This document shows positions 1 through 8,289 of a stretch of DNA of 64,000 nt, in pieces. This stretch comes from an uncultured Pseudomonadota bacterium. GTDB lineage: Bacteria; Pseudomonadota; Alphaproteobacteria; RF32; CAG-239. The stretch covers positions 1 through 64,000 of the forward strand of contig CASEYY010000041.1 of the NCBI GenBank assembly GCA_949292335.1, given 5' to 3'. Below the pieces are notes generated by a model. It had not been told where the DNA came from, searched no databases, and saw nothing but the letters and a program-made list of their open reading frames with translations. Made by a program: the position numbers and the translations under genes. How positions within the stretch are numbered: position 1 is the stretch's first letter; the number at the start of each line of letters is the position of its first letter.

Positions 1-120
1 TTGGCCGATATGAACGAAGCAAGTGCCGAATACCTTACTTTGCAAACCAGACAACAATTAGCAATTAACTCTCTCTCGCTTGCTTCGCAAGCCGCCAGAA
101 GTGTCCTAAGTCTCTTTTAG
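1..120 (+). CDS. Flagellin, C-terminal end (5' truncated by window)
   Basis: Reading frame 1 is open from base 1 to a TAG at 118-120 and gives 39 residues ending in TRQQLAINSLSLASQAA and SVLSLF. This is the conserved C-terminal D0 helix of bacterial flagellins, which packs against the N-terminal helix in the filament core; the family typically ends in QSVLxLF. The protein would be exported by the flagellar type III apparatus and polymerised outside the cell. Only the last helix is visible, so the copy number and full length are unknown. No classical terminator follows directly; palindromic repeats start about 8 bases downstream. Confidence 0.88.
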   Translation: MADMNEASAEYLTLQTRQQLAINSLSLASQAARSVLSLF

Positions 121-127
121 ACTTGTC

Positions 128-340
128 ATTCTCGGGCTTGTCCCGAGAATCTAATAAAAACAATGTGACAATAGCTTATGAGATCCTCGGAATAAATCCG
201 AGGATGACGGTATAGAATAGACCCTCGGGTCGGAGCCCGAGGGTGACGGGTTGTGTGGTGTCCGAGGATGACGGGTGTGTGTTGGTCGAGGGTGGCAGGT
301 GTGTGGTGGTTGAGGATGACAGGTGTGTGATGGCCCGTTA
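128..340. repeat. Cluster of decayed palindromic elements and a GT-rich tandem repeat
   Basis: Three dyads lie in a row: 128-136 with 142-150 (ATTCTCGGG / CCCGAGAAT), 183-191 with 197-205 (ATCCTCGGA / TCCGAGGAT) and 221-229 with 236-244 (ACCCTCGGG / CCCGAGGGT). From about 259 to 337 only the right half-arm recurs, as roughly 25-bp units of the form CGAGGATGAC plus a GGTGTGTG linker, with point differences between units. The first palindrome matches the GTCAT-CTCGGG-CTTG-CCCGAGA type of interspersed repeat found in many alphaproteobacterial genomes. The tandem half-copies look like local expansion of one arm. Confidence 0.75.
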
Positions 341-344
341 ATAT

Positions 345-375
345 ATAAAAAACCGCCCATCTAAAGGCGGCTTTT
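345..375 (-). terminator. Rho-independent terminator of the 396-1304 gene
   Basis: Arms CCGCC (353-357) and GGCGG (366-370) form a hairpin. Read on the minus strand it is followed by a run of T residues (rc of 345-352), 20 bases beyond the stop codon of the minus-strand gene. The plus-strand reading has a shorter T run, so it may also stop flagellin transcripts weakly. Confidence 0.75.
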
Positions 376-395
376 GCTACTTGAACCTAAAACTT

Positions 396-1304
396 CTACA
401 CATTTAACAATGTTGAAAATAATTTGGCCGCTCCGGTCTTTTTATTGTTTATCGAGGCCAGATTGGTATAGGCACTGGAAAGCATTGTCGCCGTGGCTTC
501 ATATTTTTGGGCTTGAATCTGTGCCGCATAGGCCGACGATATATATTCCGACGATGATGTCGATGAGGTCAGAGAAATGGTTTCATTTTTAGTATCTTCA
601 GACTCCGTTTCGGTAACCAAATAGTCATTTATATATTTGTCACCTTGCTTTATTTGCATAACATAGGGAACATTTTCTTTCGGTGCTTCATCTTCACTGC
701 CAATCTCAATATAGTACATACCCTTTTTGGCTTTATATTCGCCGGAAAGAATCGACTTCATGGTCGCATACTCATCAGAATTCTTATCGGCAGTAGAATC
801 GCCTATGCAAATCGTGCGGTTGCCTTTTTTCATATAGACCTTAATCGTCATCCCCGGAGCTATTTCATCAAGCAATCCGGCCTTCTCGGCTTCTCGCTCG
901 GCCTTCATCTTCTCAACTTCGGCTTTAGCAATATCATAGGGTGTTTTGGGCGTGGTATCAACCGTTTCTTCTTCGGTCTTGATACCCAAGGCTTCCATTT
1001 CGGCCTTGATTTCATTTAGGGTTGTTTCATATTTGGATAAATCCAAAACTTTTTCGTCTCCGGTAGAATCACCGGTGCGGAGATTGATAAATAATTTACC
1101 GTTGGACTGTACTTGCACCATGTACATATCCTTGTTGTCGTATTTACCCAACTGAGCAATAACAGATATACGCGAATTGTTCAAACGGGCATAACCTAAA
1201 TCGCGAGCATTGGCAAAATTTTCATCAATATTGTTTACATCGGCAACCGTCTTATCCCAGCCGGCAACGCCGTCAACTTTATTGCTGACACTCTCCAACG
1301 GCAC
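396..1304 (-). CDS. Unknown protein beside flagellin; possible flagellar secreted protein
   Basis: 302 residues with a GTG start at 1302-1304, chosen because AAGGAG lies 7 bases upstream. I do not recognise the family. There is no signal peptide and no obvious transmembrane segment. The middle (about 120-150) is a charged Lys/Glu-rich helix. The last ~45 residues (SSAYAAQIQAQKYEATATM and on to a hydrophobic end, KLFSTLLNV) form an Ala/Gln-rich amphipathic helix that resembles the ends of axial flagellar proteins. Together with the neighbouring flagellin this makes a flagellum-associated secreted protein plausible, but that is inference. It is a monocistronic unit with its own promoter-like sequence and terminator. 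Confidence 0.6.
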   Translation of the reverse strand: MPLESVSNKVDGVAGWDKTVADVNNIDENFANARDLGYARLNNSRISVIAQLGKYDNKDMYMVQVQSNGKLFINLRTGDSTGDEKVLDLSKYETTLNEIKAEMEALGIKTEEETVDTTPKTPYDIAKAEVEKMKAEREAEKAGLLDEIAPGMTIKVYMKKGNRTICIGDSTADKNSDEYATMKSILSGEYKAKKGMYYIEIGSEDEAPKENVPYVMQIKQGDKYINDYLVTETESEDTKNETISLTSSTSSSEYISSAYAAQIQAQKYEATATMLSSAYTNLASINNKKTGAAKLFSTLLNV

Positions 1305-1339
1305 GAAACTTCTCCTTACAAAATTTCATCTACCCCTAT

Positions 1340-1368
1340 AGTGTAGCATATATTTATTAAATAAACAA
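1340..1368 (-). promoter_or_regulatory. Candidate sigma-70 promoter for the 396-1304 gene
   Basis: On the minus strand TTGTTT (rc of 1363-1368) and TACACT (rc of 1340-1345) are 17 bp apart, 35 bases before the GTG start. The match is moderate (4/6 at each box). Confidence 0.4.
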
Positions 1369-1383
1369 TTAATTTATTGATTT

Positions 1384-2532
1384 TTAAGCAGCGAACAAGT
1401 CTTTTATCTTGTCAAAAAAGCTTTTTGACTCCGGCTGACAGGCCTCTTCCTTGCTTATGCTCCTAAATTCTTCCAAAAGCTCTTTTTGCCGTGCCGACAA
1501 GTTAACCGGTGTTTCAACTCGCAATTTGACAAATAAATCACCTCGACGTTCCGAACGCACCATCGTCATGCCCTGCCCTTTGACCTTTACAACCTGATCA
1601 GATTGAGAACCGGCGTCAATATCTATCTCCAGCTTGCTACCGTCAATGGAGGGTATCTCTACCCTGCCGCCTAAGGCCGCACAGCACATAGAAATCGGAA
1701 TCCTGGTATATAAATTGGCTCCTTCGCGCTCGTATAGCTTATGTTCTTTAACCGAAACAAATATATACAAATCGCCGTTCTCGCCACCGCGGATACCGGC
1801 TTCTCCGCCGCCTTCTATACGCATACGAGTACCGTCTTCGATACCGGCAGGTATCTTGACTTTTATAGTCTTATTTTTGCTGATAAATCCTTTTCCTTTA
1901 CAATCGGGGCAAGCATCCTTTATAACTCTGCCGGTGCCTTTGCATTGCGGGCAGGTTTGTTCAACCACAAAAAAGCCTTGTTGCAATCTTACCTTGCCCG
2001 AACCTCCGCATTGGGTGCAAATCGGAGCCTCTTTGCCGTCTTTGGTGCCATGACCGTGACAAGTTTCACAAGTCTCGCTTGAGGGTAAAGTTATCTCTTT
2101 TTCCAGACCGGAAAAGGCTTCTTCCAGTGTTATGGTCATATTGTAGCGAACATCTTGTCCCCTTTGGGCATAGCTTTTTTGTCTACCGCGACCACCGCCC
2201 ATAAACTCGGAGAATACCTCTGAAAAAATATCGGCAAAACCACCGGCTCCACCACCAAAATCAAAGTTAAAGCCGCCAAAACCTCCGCCAGAGCCCATAC
2301 CTCCGTTAGAAAACGCCGCATGTCCATAACGGTCGTAAGCGGCTCTTTTCTGTGCATCTTTTAGCACCTCATACGCTTCATTAATTTCTTTGAATTTGGC
2401 CTCGGCTTCCTTATTTCCGGGGTTGCGATCCGGATGGTACTGCATTGCTAAACGGCGAAAAGCGTGCTTTATCTCTTCTCCGCTGGCGGTCTTTGATACT
2501 TCTAATATCTCGTAATAGTCTTTTTCGGTCAT
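1384..2532 (-). CDS. dnaJ: Chaperone protein DnaJ
   Basis: 382 residues, normal for a type I DnaJ (Hsp40), which stimulates DnaK ATPase activity and delivers unfolded clients in the cytoplasm. Domains in order: J domain (1-70) with the HPD triad at about 33-35; a Gly/Phe-rich linker (about 75-115); a zinc domain with four CxxCxGxG repeats ([32 protein letters not shown]; about 150-215); and C-terminal client-binding domains. The ATG at 2532 opens directly on the J domain. Unlike the usual dnaK-dnaJ operon, a divergently read 1155-residue gene lies between it and dnaK, and dnaJ has its own heat-shock promoter. Confidence 0.97.
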   Translation of the reverse strand: MTEKDYYEILEVSKTASGEEIKHAFRRLAMQYHPDRNPGNKEAEAKFKEINEAYEVLKDAQKRAAYDRYGHAAFSNGGMGSGGGFGGFNFDFGGGAGGFADIFSEVFSEFMGGGRGRQKSYAQRGQDVRYNMTITLEEAFSGLEKEITLPSSETCETCHGHGTKDGKEAPICTQCGGSGKVRLQQGFFVVEQTCPQCKGTGRVIKDACPDCKGKGFISKNKTIKVKIPAGIEDGTRMRIEGGGEAGIRGGENGDLYIFVSVKEHKLYEREGANLYTRIPISMCCAALGGRVEIPSIDGSKLEIDIDAGSQSDQVVKVKGQGMTMVRSERRGDLFVKLRVETPVNLSARQKELLEEFRSISKEEACQPESKSFFDKIKDLFAA

Positions 2533-2560
2533 ATCAGTCTCTTTTTTATCGTTTGCTTCT

Positions 2561-2590
2561 TATTTAGGTAAATTTATGCAAAAAAGCAAG
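2561..2590 (-). promoter_or_regulatory. Heat-shock (RpoH-type) promoter of dnaJ
   Basis: On the minus strand CTTGCT (rc of 2585-2590) and CCTAAATA (rc of 2561-2568) are separated by 16 bases. This matches the alphaproteobacterial sigma-32 pattern (CTTG ... CCTATnT) and has the same geometry as the promoter in front of dnaK. It lies about 30 bases from the dnaJ start codon. Confidence 0.65.
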
Positions 2591-2664
2591 AACTTTAGCC
2601 AACTTTTTGAATTAATTATAAATAAATATTAATAAATTGGCTCTATAATCAATTTAATAAAAAT

Positions 2665-2693
2665 TTGACAAAATTTGCATTTTGTGTCAATAT
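2665..2693 (+). promoter_or_regulatory. Candidate promoter with a dyad before the 1155-residue gene
   Basis: A consensus TTGACA at 2665-2670 begins an inverted repeat: TTGACA-AAAT pairs with ATTTT-G-TGTCAA ending at 2690. A weak -10 (CAATAT, 2688-2693) follows at 17 bp. The dyad covers the spacer, so it could be an operator for a repressor or simply an AT-rich coincidence. The gene's RBS (GGGAG) and ATG follow at 2719-2733. Confidence 0.35.
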
Positions 2694-2730
2694 GTGCATA
2701 TAAGAACACACTAACATCGGGAGAAAAACC

Positions 2731-5700
2731 ATGCCGGTAACAGTAAACGAAGAAGATGATGACAAGAAAAAAAATCGAAACCACTCCGTTTCCGATAAAA
2801 ATGCAGAAAATGCAAACTCTACGGACATACTGGAAAATGACAATCCTGTCAAGTCACAGACAGCTCAATCTTATACTGATGGCTATACTTCTGATGAGTG
2901 GAAACAACTATTGGACGGAAACATTAACGGTGATGCCGCTCCGATTTTTTTAGAAGCAACATATGACAGCCTTAAAATGACCGAGGGTATGGAAATTACT
3001 TCCTTGAAAGAAGTTCTGGGCGATAAATTTCCGAAAAACTTTGCCAAACTTTCTCCTGAAGAAAAAGAAGAAAAACTTCAAGAACTAAAAGACAATCTTA
3101 GTGTTTCAGAATTATCAAAATTCAATGTTTCCCTTACCCAAAAAGCTAAAGATTTGGCTGAAGCACTGCCTCCACACCAGTTGGTTGTTATGAGCCAAGA
3201 TATTGATAAAAGACTTGAGGGGAAAGAAGAAAAAGACGGAAAAGAAGATGAACTGGCTTCTCTTAAAGAGCAAAGTGCGGTTCTTTTGGAAGCTATGTAC
3301 AGCAAGCTTAACGGCTACCTCGCCGGTGATATAATCGTTGACGGAGCCAATGTTGCCGATGTTTATGGCGGTGCTATGGAGATGTTTGACTATATTGAAA
3401 ACAACCTCTCTCGTTTGCCGGAAAATGCAAAACAAGATTTGGCCAACAAGCTTAATGCTGCCAGAAATCGCATGAACGAAACCATTGACAATTATGATAG
3501 AATAAATGGCTTGGTCGATGTAAAAGAAGGCGATGACAAAAAACTTGAAGAAGCTTTTGATGATGCTTGGGCGATTGCCAAGAATATCGATATTAACGAC
3601 AAGAAACAAAATGAGACTTGGTTTGCAGAAACTGGAACCTGGTTTCAGAGCTTGAATTTTGAAAATCCCGATGCCGATAAGAAAAAAGAAATCTTTATTG
3701 AAACCATTAAAGTAACTGCAGCCAGAAATGCAGCTGTAGCTGCATATGGTAAGGATAAGCAAGCCCTTGCCGATGAATTAAAAAATCAACTGCAAGTGGT
3801 TACCGGAACATATATTAACACTCTAAAATCAACTGATGCTCTTGCCAATTTGCCGGAAAATGCTACCGATGAGCAACGCAGAGAGGCTATAGGAAAAGCC
3901 CTAAACAGTAATGAGCCAATTTCTGATAAAGGGTTGGCGGCTTTTCAAGCTGCAACGGTTAACAACCATGTCAGCTTTTTGAATCGCTTGGCCGGAAAGG
4001 CTCACCTTAAAAATCGTGCTGCTCCGGTTTTGAGCAAAATGTATGCTCCAATAGCTAAAATTGATAAGACTTGTATTGCTCGTTTTGGAAAATCTTATGA
4101 AGTTGTCAGAACTTTCGGCAAAATGATGGCTAAAAATATGGGTGCTCAAGCTCTTAACCAAGCTTTGCGAATCGGTTGCAATACCGCCGGTTTGGCTTTG
4201 GGAGTTCCGGGGCTTGGCTCACAAATTTATGCCGGTGTTTATGCTACTCAAGCTATTTACAGATTAACAAGATCCTATATTGAAGAGAGGAAAGCATCTA
4301 AGGAAAAGGGATTAAAATTCTTCGGTAAGTTCCTATTGCAAAAATCTCCGGAGATTTTGATGACCGCGGCAACAACCACGGCAATTGTGTTCGGAGGTAA
4401 GATTGCCGAACATGGTATGCAGGCAGCAGCTCGCTATGGTATGATGGCTTTTGGTTTTGCAACATCGGTTATCAAAGGAGTTCACAACAATAGAAAAACC
4501 GGAGATAAGTGGGGTAAGGCTATTTTGAAATCTGTCACAAACTCATCACTTTCTACCGGTACTGCCGTATTAAGCGGCATGGGATTATCGTACGGAGTTA
4601 ACTTAGCATCAGAACATCTGAATAATGTATCGCTTGATTTGTGGGGAGAACACGGAACCAGACAAGTCAGAGCCGATGAGTACAATCCTAATGATGCGAG
4701 TTATACCAAAACCGTGGTTACGGGCGAGGAGTTAAATGATTATAAAAACATGTCTCCTGAAGAGCTTAATGAAAATGGATTAATAAGAGAATCTGCAAAT
4801 CCGACAGATGAAGGTGCTTTTTTGGTTAAAGAAGGAAAACCCGGATATATAACGCATGACTACACTACAGAGGAGCATTCATGGGCCGAAATGCGAAATC
4901 AAGACCCCAGATTTAGTGAGTTCTTGGAAAGATACCATGTTGCACAGGATTTACAAGATGCCTCCGATCCCAATCAGGTTTCTGTTTCTGCCACAAGTAA
5001 TCTGGCTAAAGCCATTGAAGATTTAGCCAAAAACCATACTGAGTTCCAAACGGATACCGGAAACGGCACAACTCAGACCAATACTCAAATGTTGATGTAT
5101 AAATTAACTCAGCTGGCTTATTTGGCCCCTAATGATGATGCCTTGACTTCTGATGGACAAGTTATTGGCGAGTTATTCGGATATACAAATGCTAATGGGG
5201 AAAATGTCAGTTATATGGATTTAATTAAAGAAGGGGTAAATAACGGAAAATTTAGCGATCCTGATGCCGTTATTAAAGTTTTGGCTAATATAGAAGACCG
5301 TGTCGGCGGTCAGCTTGATGATAAAATTAATGATATGGGTAAACTCGATGTCTTTGGAGACAAAATTGTAGAAGGACGTTATGTAAATTCATATCAAGAT
5401 AATGATGCCGGATACGATGTTAATAAACATGGAGGCAGTAATGATAAATATGAAAAAATCTCTAAATTAGAACAACACAGCTTTATTCCATTTACCGTTA
5501 CATTTGATAAAGTATGGACTTCTACTAAGAATAAGTTCTTAAATAAGATTATGGGTGCTAACGGAAAACGCAAAAACAAAGATGAGCGCGAAGATCCTGT
5601 TATTCCGCCAAATCCTCCTATACCCGATAAAGAACTAAAGGCTCTACCTGAGCATCAGGAAGCTAAAGCTTTGCCCGAACACGAAGTTCCTAAGGCTTTG

Positions 5701-6198
5701 CCGGAGTACACAGATTCATCCATAAGAGAAATGATTGATCGTGAATATAAAGTAGTCCACGGTATTAAACCAAACGAATCTGAACGTATCCGCTACAAAT
5801 CTTTAGTACAAAATGAGTGGAAAAAAGAAAATGCAGAGGTATCTTTCGGCAGATATCTTGAAACAAGATGGGATACTTTTGAAAAAGAGGTTGGTTATGC
5901 AACCGAACCTCTCAATGATTCTAAAGGATCTGCAGAAACCAAAAAAGGAATGGAGTATATAAATTCTACCAGAGAGACAGCTTGGAAAACAAACTTGTCT
6001 TATGATGGTGAGCCGTTGGCAACTAAGGATATGACACTGCGTCATTTTACCGAAATTGCGTCAATAGGTAAAAATAGTGCCGAACATGCAAATTTGACTG
6101 CTGCACGCGACACGGCAAGAACTCCTCTTCCCAGCGGAAAGGCAAATAAACCTCATGGCGGCACTTATAATTTGAAAGGTAGTTCAAACGCCAGATAG
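2731..6198 (+). CDS. Large unknown protein with central hydrophobic region and KALPEH repeats
   Basis: 1155 residues; GGGAG precedes the ATG at 2731. No known family is recognised. The N terminus (1-60) is acidic, hydrophilic and lacks a signal peptide. Residues ~60-440 are charged and helical. A Gly/Ala-rich hydrophobic region spans ~465-627 with several segments able to enter a membrane. A second hydrophilic half follows. At about 968-995 there are three tandem repeats (ELKALPEHQE, AKALPEHEV, PKALPEYTD) after a Pro-rich linker. The acidic N terminus, hydrophobic core and long soluble tails resemble secreted effectors or surface-associated proteins, but no function can be assigned. It sits between dnaJ and dnaK, reading against both. 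Confidence 0.85.
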   Translation: MPVTVNEEDDDKKKNRNHSVSDKNAENANSTDILENDNPVKSQTAQSYTDGYTSDEWKQLLDGNINGDAAPIFLEATYDSLKMTEGMEITSLKEVLGDKFPKNFAKLSPEEKEEKLQELKDNLSVSELSKFNVSLTQKAKDLAEALPPHQLVVMSQDIDKRLEGKEEKDGKEDELASLKEQSAVLLEAMYSKLNGYLAGDIIVDGANVADVYGGAMEMFDYIENNLSRLPENAKQDLANKLNAARNRMNETIDNYDRINGLVDVKEGDDKKLEEAFDDAWAIAKNIDINDKKQNETWFAETGTWFQSLNFENPDADKKKEIFIETIKVTAARNAAVAAYGKDKQALADELKNQLQVVTGTYINTLKSTDALANLPENATDEQRREAIGKALNSNEPISDKGLAAFQAATVNNHVSFLNRLAGKAHLKNRAAPVLSKMYAPIAKIDKTCIARFGKSYEVVRTFGKMMAKNMGAQALNQALRIGCNTAGLALGVPGLGSQIYAGVYATQAIYRLTRSYIEERKASKEKGLKFFGKFLLQKSPEILMTAATTTAIVFGGKIAEHGMQAAARYGMMAFGFATSVIKGVHNNRKTGDKWGKAILKSVTNSSLSTGTAVLSGMGLSYGVNLASEHLNNVSLDLWGEHGTRQVRADEYNPNDASYTKTVVTGEELNDYKNMSPEELNENGLIRESANPTDEGAFLVKEGKPGYITHDYTTEEHSWAEMRNQDPRFSEFLERYHVAQDLQDASDPNQVSVSATSNLAKAIEDLAKNHTEFQTDTGNGTTQTNTQMLMYKLTQLAYLAPNDDALTSDGQVIGELFGYTNANGENVSYMDLIKEGVNNGKFSDPDAVIKVLANIEDRVGGQLDDKINDMGKLDVFGDKIVEGRYVNSYQDNDAGYDVNKHGGSNDKYEKISKLEQHSFIPFTVTFDKVWTSTKNKFLNKIMGANGKRKNKDEREDPVIPPNPPIPDKELKALPEHQEAKALPEHEVPKALPEYTDSSIREMIDREYKVVHGIKPNESERIRYKSLVQNEWKKENAEVSFGRYLETRWDTFEKEVGYATEPLNDSKGSAETKKGMEYINSTRETAWKTNLSYDGEPLATKDMTLRHFTEIASIGKNSAEHANLTAARDTARTPLPSGKANKPHGGTYNLKGSSNAR

Positions 6199-6216
6199 TT
6201 TGGATTGATAGAAAAA

Positions 6217-6240
6217 AGCCCCGCTAATTACAACGGGGCT
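6217..6240. terminator. Bidirectional terminator between the unknown gene and dnaK
   Basis: AGCCCCG pairs with CGGGGCT around a 10-base loop. On the minus strand the hairpin is followed by six T residues, so it ends dnaK transcripts well. On the plus strand a looser T-rich stretch follows, ending the 2731-6198 transcript. Confidence 0.8.
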
Positions 6241-6260
6241 ATTTGTGTGCTTTTTTTACC

Positions 6261-8174
6261 TTATTTTACTTCTTCAAAGTCGGCGTCGACAACTTTATCG
6301 TCTTTCGCCTGCTCTCCGGCAGCACCGGTATCAGCTCCCTGAGTTGCACCTTGTGCTTGTTGAGCTTCGGCCTGAGCTTTGTACATTGCTTCACCCAATT
6401 TCATCGAAGCTTGCATTAAGCTTTCTGTCTTTTCTTTGATAACGGCCAAGTCTTCGGCTTCCAACGCTGTCTTCAAAGCATTTATTTCTTTTTCGATAGC
6501 TTCTTTTTCGGCTGCGGAAATCTTGTCGCCGTGTTCTTTTAAGGTTTTTTCGGTTGAGTGAACCAAAGCTTCACCTTGGTTTTTGGCCTCAACTACTTCT
6601 TTTTTCTTCTTATCGGCCTCGGCATTGGCTTCGGCATCTTTAACCATCTTTTCGATATCGGCATCAGACAAACCACCGCTGGCTTGAATTCTAATTGCTT
6701 GCTCTTTGTTGGTGGCTTTATCTTTGGCCGAAACATTTACAATACCGTTGGCATCGATATCAAAGGTTACTTCAATTTGCGGCATACCACGCGGTGCAGG
6801 CGGAATTCCTACCAAATCAAACTGTCCAAGCAATTTGTTGTCGGCAGCCATTTCACGCTCGCCTTGGAATACTCTGATGGTAACTGCGGTTTGGCCATCT
6901 TCGGCAGTTGAAAATACCTGAGATTTACGGGTCGGAATAGTGGTGTTGCGGTCAATCAAGCGAGTGAACACACCGCCCAAGGTTTCGATACCCAAAGACA
7001 ACGGAGTTACATCCAACAACAACACATCTTTTACATCGCCCATCAAGACACCGCCTTGGATTGCAGCACCGACGGCAACTACTTCATCAGGGTTTACACC
7101 TTTGTGCGGCTCTTTACCGAAAATCTCTTTTACTTTTTCTTGGACTTTGGGCATACGGGTCATACCACCGACCAAGATAACCTCGCTGATGTCTGAGGGT
7201 GAAACACCGGCGTCGGCCATGGCCTTTTTGCAAGGCTCGATTGTTTTATCAATCAAATCTTCAACCAAAGATTCCAATTTGGCTCTGGTTAACTTGATAT
7301 TTAAGTGTTTCGGGCCGGTGGCGTCTGCCGTAATAAACGGCAAATTAACCTCGGTTTGAGTGGTTGATGACAATTCAATTTTGGCCTTTTCGGCGGCTTC
7401 TTTTAATCTTTGCAGAGCCAAACGGTCATTTTTCAAATCAATACCGGACTCTTTCTTGAACTCTTCGGCTAAATAATTTACCAATCTTTGGTCAAAGTCT
7501 TCACCGCCCAAGAAAGTATCACCGTTGGTTGATTTAACTTCGAATACGCCGTCACCGATTTCCAAAATAGAAATATCGAAAGTACCACCACCAAGATCGT
7601 ATACGGCTATCGTACCATTGGTCTTTTTATCCAAACCATAGGCCAAAGCCGCGGCTGTCGGCTCGTTAATAATACGCAAAACTTCCAAACCGGCAATTTT
7701 TCCGGCGTCTTTAGTTGCTTGTCTTTGCGAGTCATTGAAGTATGCCGGTACGGTAATTACGGCTTTTTCGATTTTTTCGCCCAAATAGCTCTCGGCATAT
7801 TCTTTTATCTTTTGCAATACGATGGCCGAAATTTGAGACGGAGCGTATTTCTGGCCTTTTACTTCGACCCAAGCATCGCCGTTGTCGCCATCAATGATTT
7901 TGAACGGAACCAAAGCTTTGTCTTTGGCTACTTCCGGCGAATCATAACGACGACCGATTAATCTCTTAATGGCAAACAAGGTGTTTTCGGGGTTGGTTAC
8001 GGCTTGTCTTTTAGCCGGAAAACCTACCAATCTCTCTGTGTCGGTAAACGCAACCATCGACGGAGTGGTGCGAGCACCCTCGGAATTTTCCAAAACTTTC
8101 GCTTCGCCGCCTTCCATTACCGCAAAACAGGAGTTGGTGGTTCCCAAGTCTATACCTATTACTTTATTGCTCAT
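6261..8174 (-). CDS. dnaK: Molecular chaperone DnaK (Hsp70)
   Basis: 637 residues, typical length. It is the ATP-dependent Hsp70 that binds exposed hydrophobic peptides together with DnaJ and GrpE. Hsp70 signatures are present: [15 protein letters not shown] near residue 6, [13 protein letters not shown] near 193 and [14 protein letters not shown] near 335. A substrate-binding domain and helical lid follow, ending in an acidic VDADFEEVK tail typical of bacterial DnaK. GAGGAA precedes the ATG. A heat-shock promoter lies immediately upstream and a strong terminator downstream, so it is transcribed alone rather than with dnaJ. Confidence 0.99.
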   Translation of the reverse strand: MSNKVIGIDLGTTNSCFAVMEGGEAKVLENSEGARTTPSMVAFTDTERLVGFPAKRQAVTNPENTLFAIKRLIGRRYDSPEVAKDKALVPFKIIDGDNGDAWVEVKGQKYAPSQISAIVLQKIKEYAESYLGEKIEKAVITVPAYFNDSQRQATKDAGKIAGLEVLRIINEPTAAALAYGLDKKTNGTIAVYDLGGGTFDISILEIGDGVFEVKSTNGDTFLGGEDFDQRLVNYLAEEFKKESGIDLKNDRLALQRLKEAAEKAKIELSSTTQTEVNLPFITADATGPKHLNIKLTRAKLESLVEDLIDKTIEPCKKAMADAGVSPSDISEVILVGGMTRMPKVQEKVKEIFGKEPHKGVNPDEVVAVGAAIQGGVLMGDVKDVLLLDVTPLSLGIETLGGVFTRLIDRNTTIPTRKSQVFSTAEDGQTAVTIRVFQGEREMAADNKLLGQFDLVGIPPAPRGMPQIEVTFDIDANGIVNVSAKDKATNKEQAIRIQASGGLSDADIEKMVKDAEANAEADKKKKEVVEAKNQGEALVHSTEKTLKEHGDKISAAEKEAIEKEINALKTALEAEDLAVIKEKTESLMQASMKLGEAMYKAQAEAQQAQGATQGADTGAAGEQAKDDKVVDADFEEVK

Positions 8175-8220
8175 AGTTTATTCCTCTTTTCAAATTGTGA
8201 TTTTGTCCTTCTATGAGCTT

Positions 8221-8249
8221 ATATAGGAATCACTTTTGCCCACTGCAAG
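8221..8249 (-). promoter_or_regulatory. Heat-shock (RpoH-type) promoter of dnaK
   Basis: On the minus strand CTTGCA (rc of 8244-8249) and CCTATATAA are separated by 16 bases, a close match to alphaproteobacterial sigma-32 promoters, about 46 bases before the ATG. Spacing and sequence parallel the dnaJ promoter at 2561-2590. A GAATC site overlaps the upstream edge of the -10 box. No CIRCE (HrcA) inverted repeat was seen. Confidence 0.75.
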
Positions 8250-8289
8250 AGTAAAAGCAATTTTTTTTGTAAAAAAAATGTGATTTTTT

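Noticed and set aside
151..360. Minus-strand ORF of 69 residues
   Set aside because: It is a translation of the palindromic/tandem repeats, has no RBS and its composition follows the repeat.
3115..3762. Minus-strand ORF of 215 residues
   Set aside because: Lies entirely inside the 1155-residue gene, with no RBS and hydrophobic/Lys-poor composition typical of an antisense shadow.
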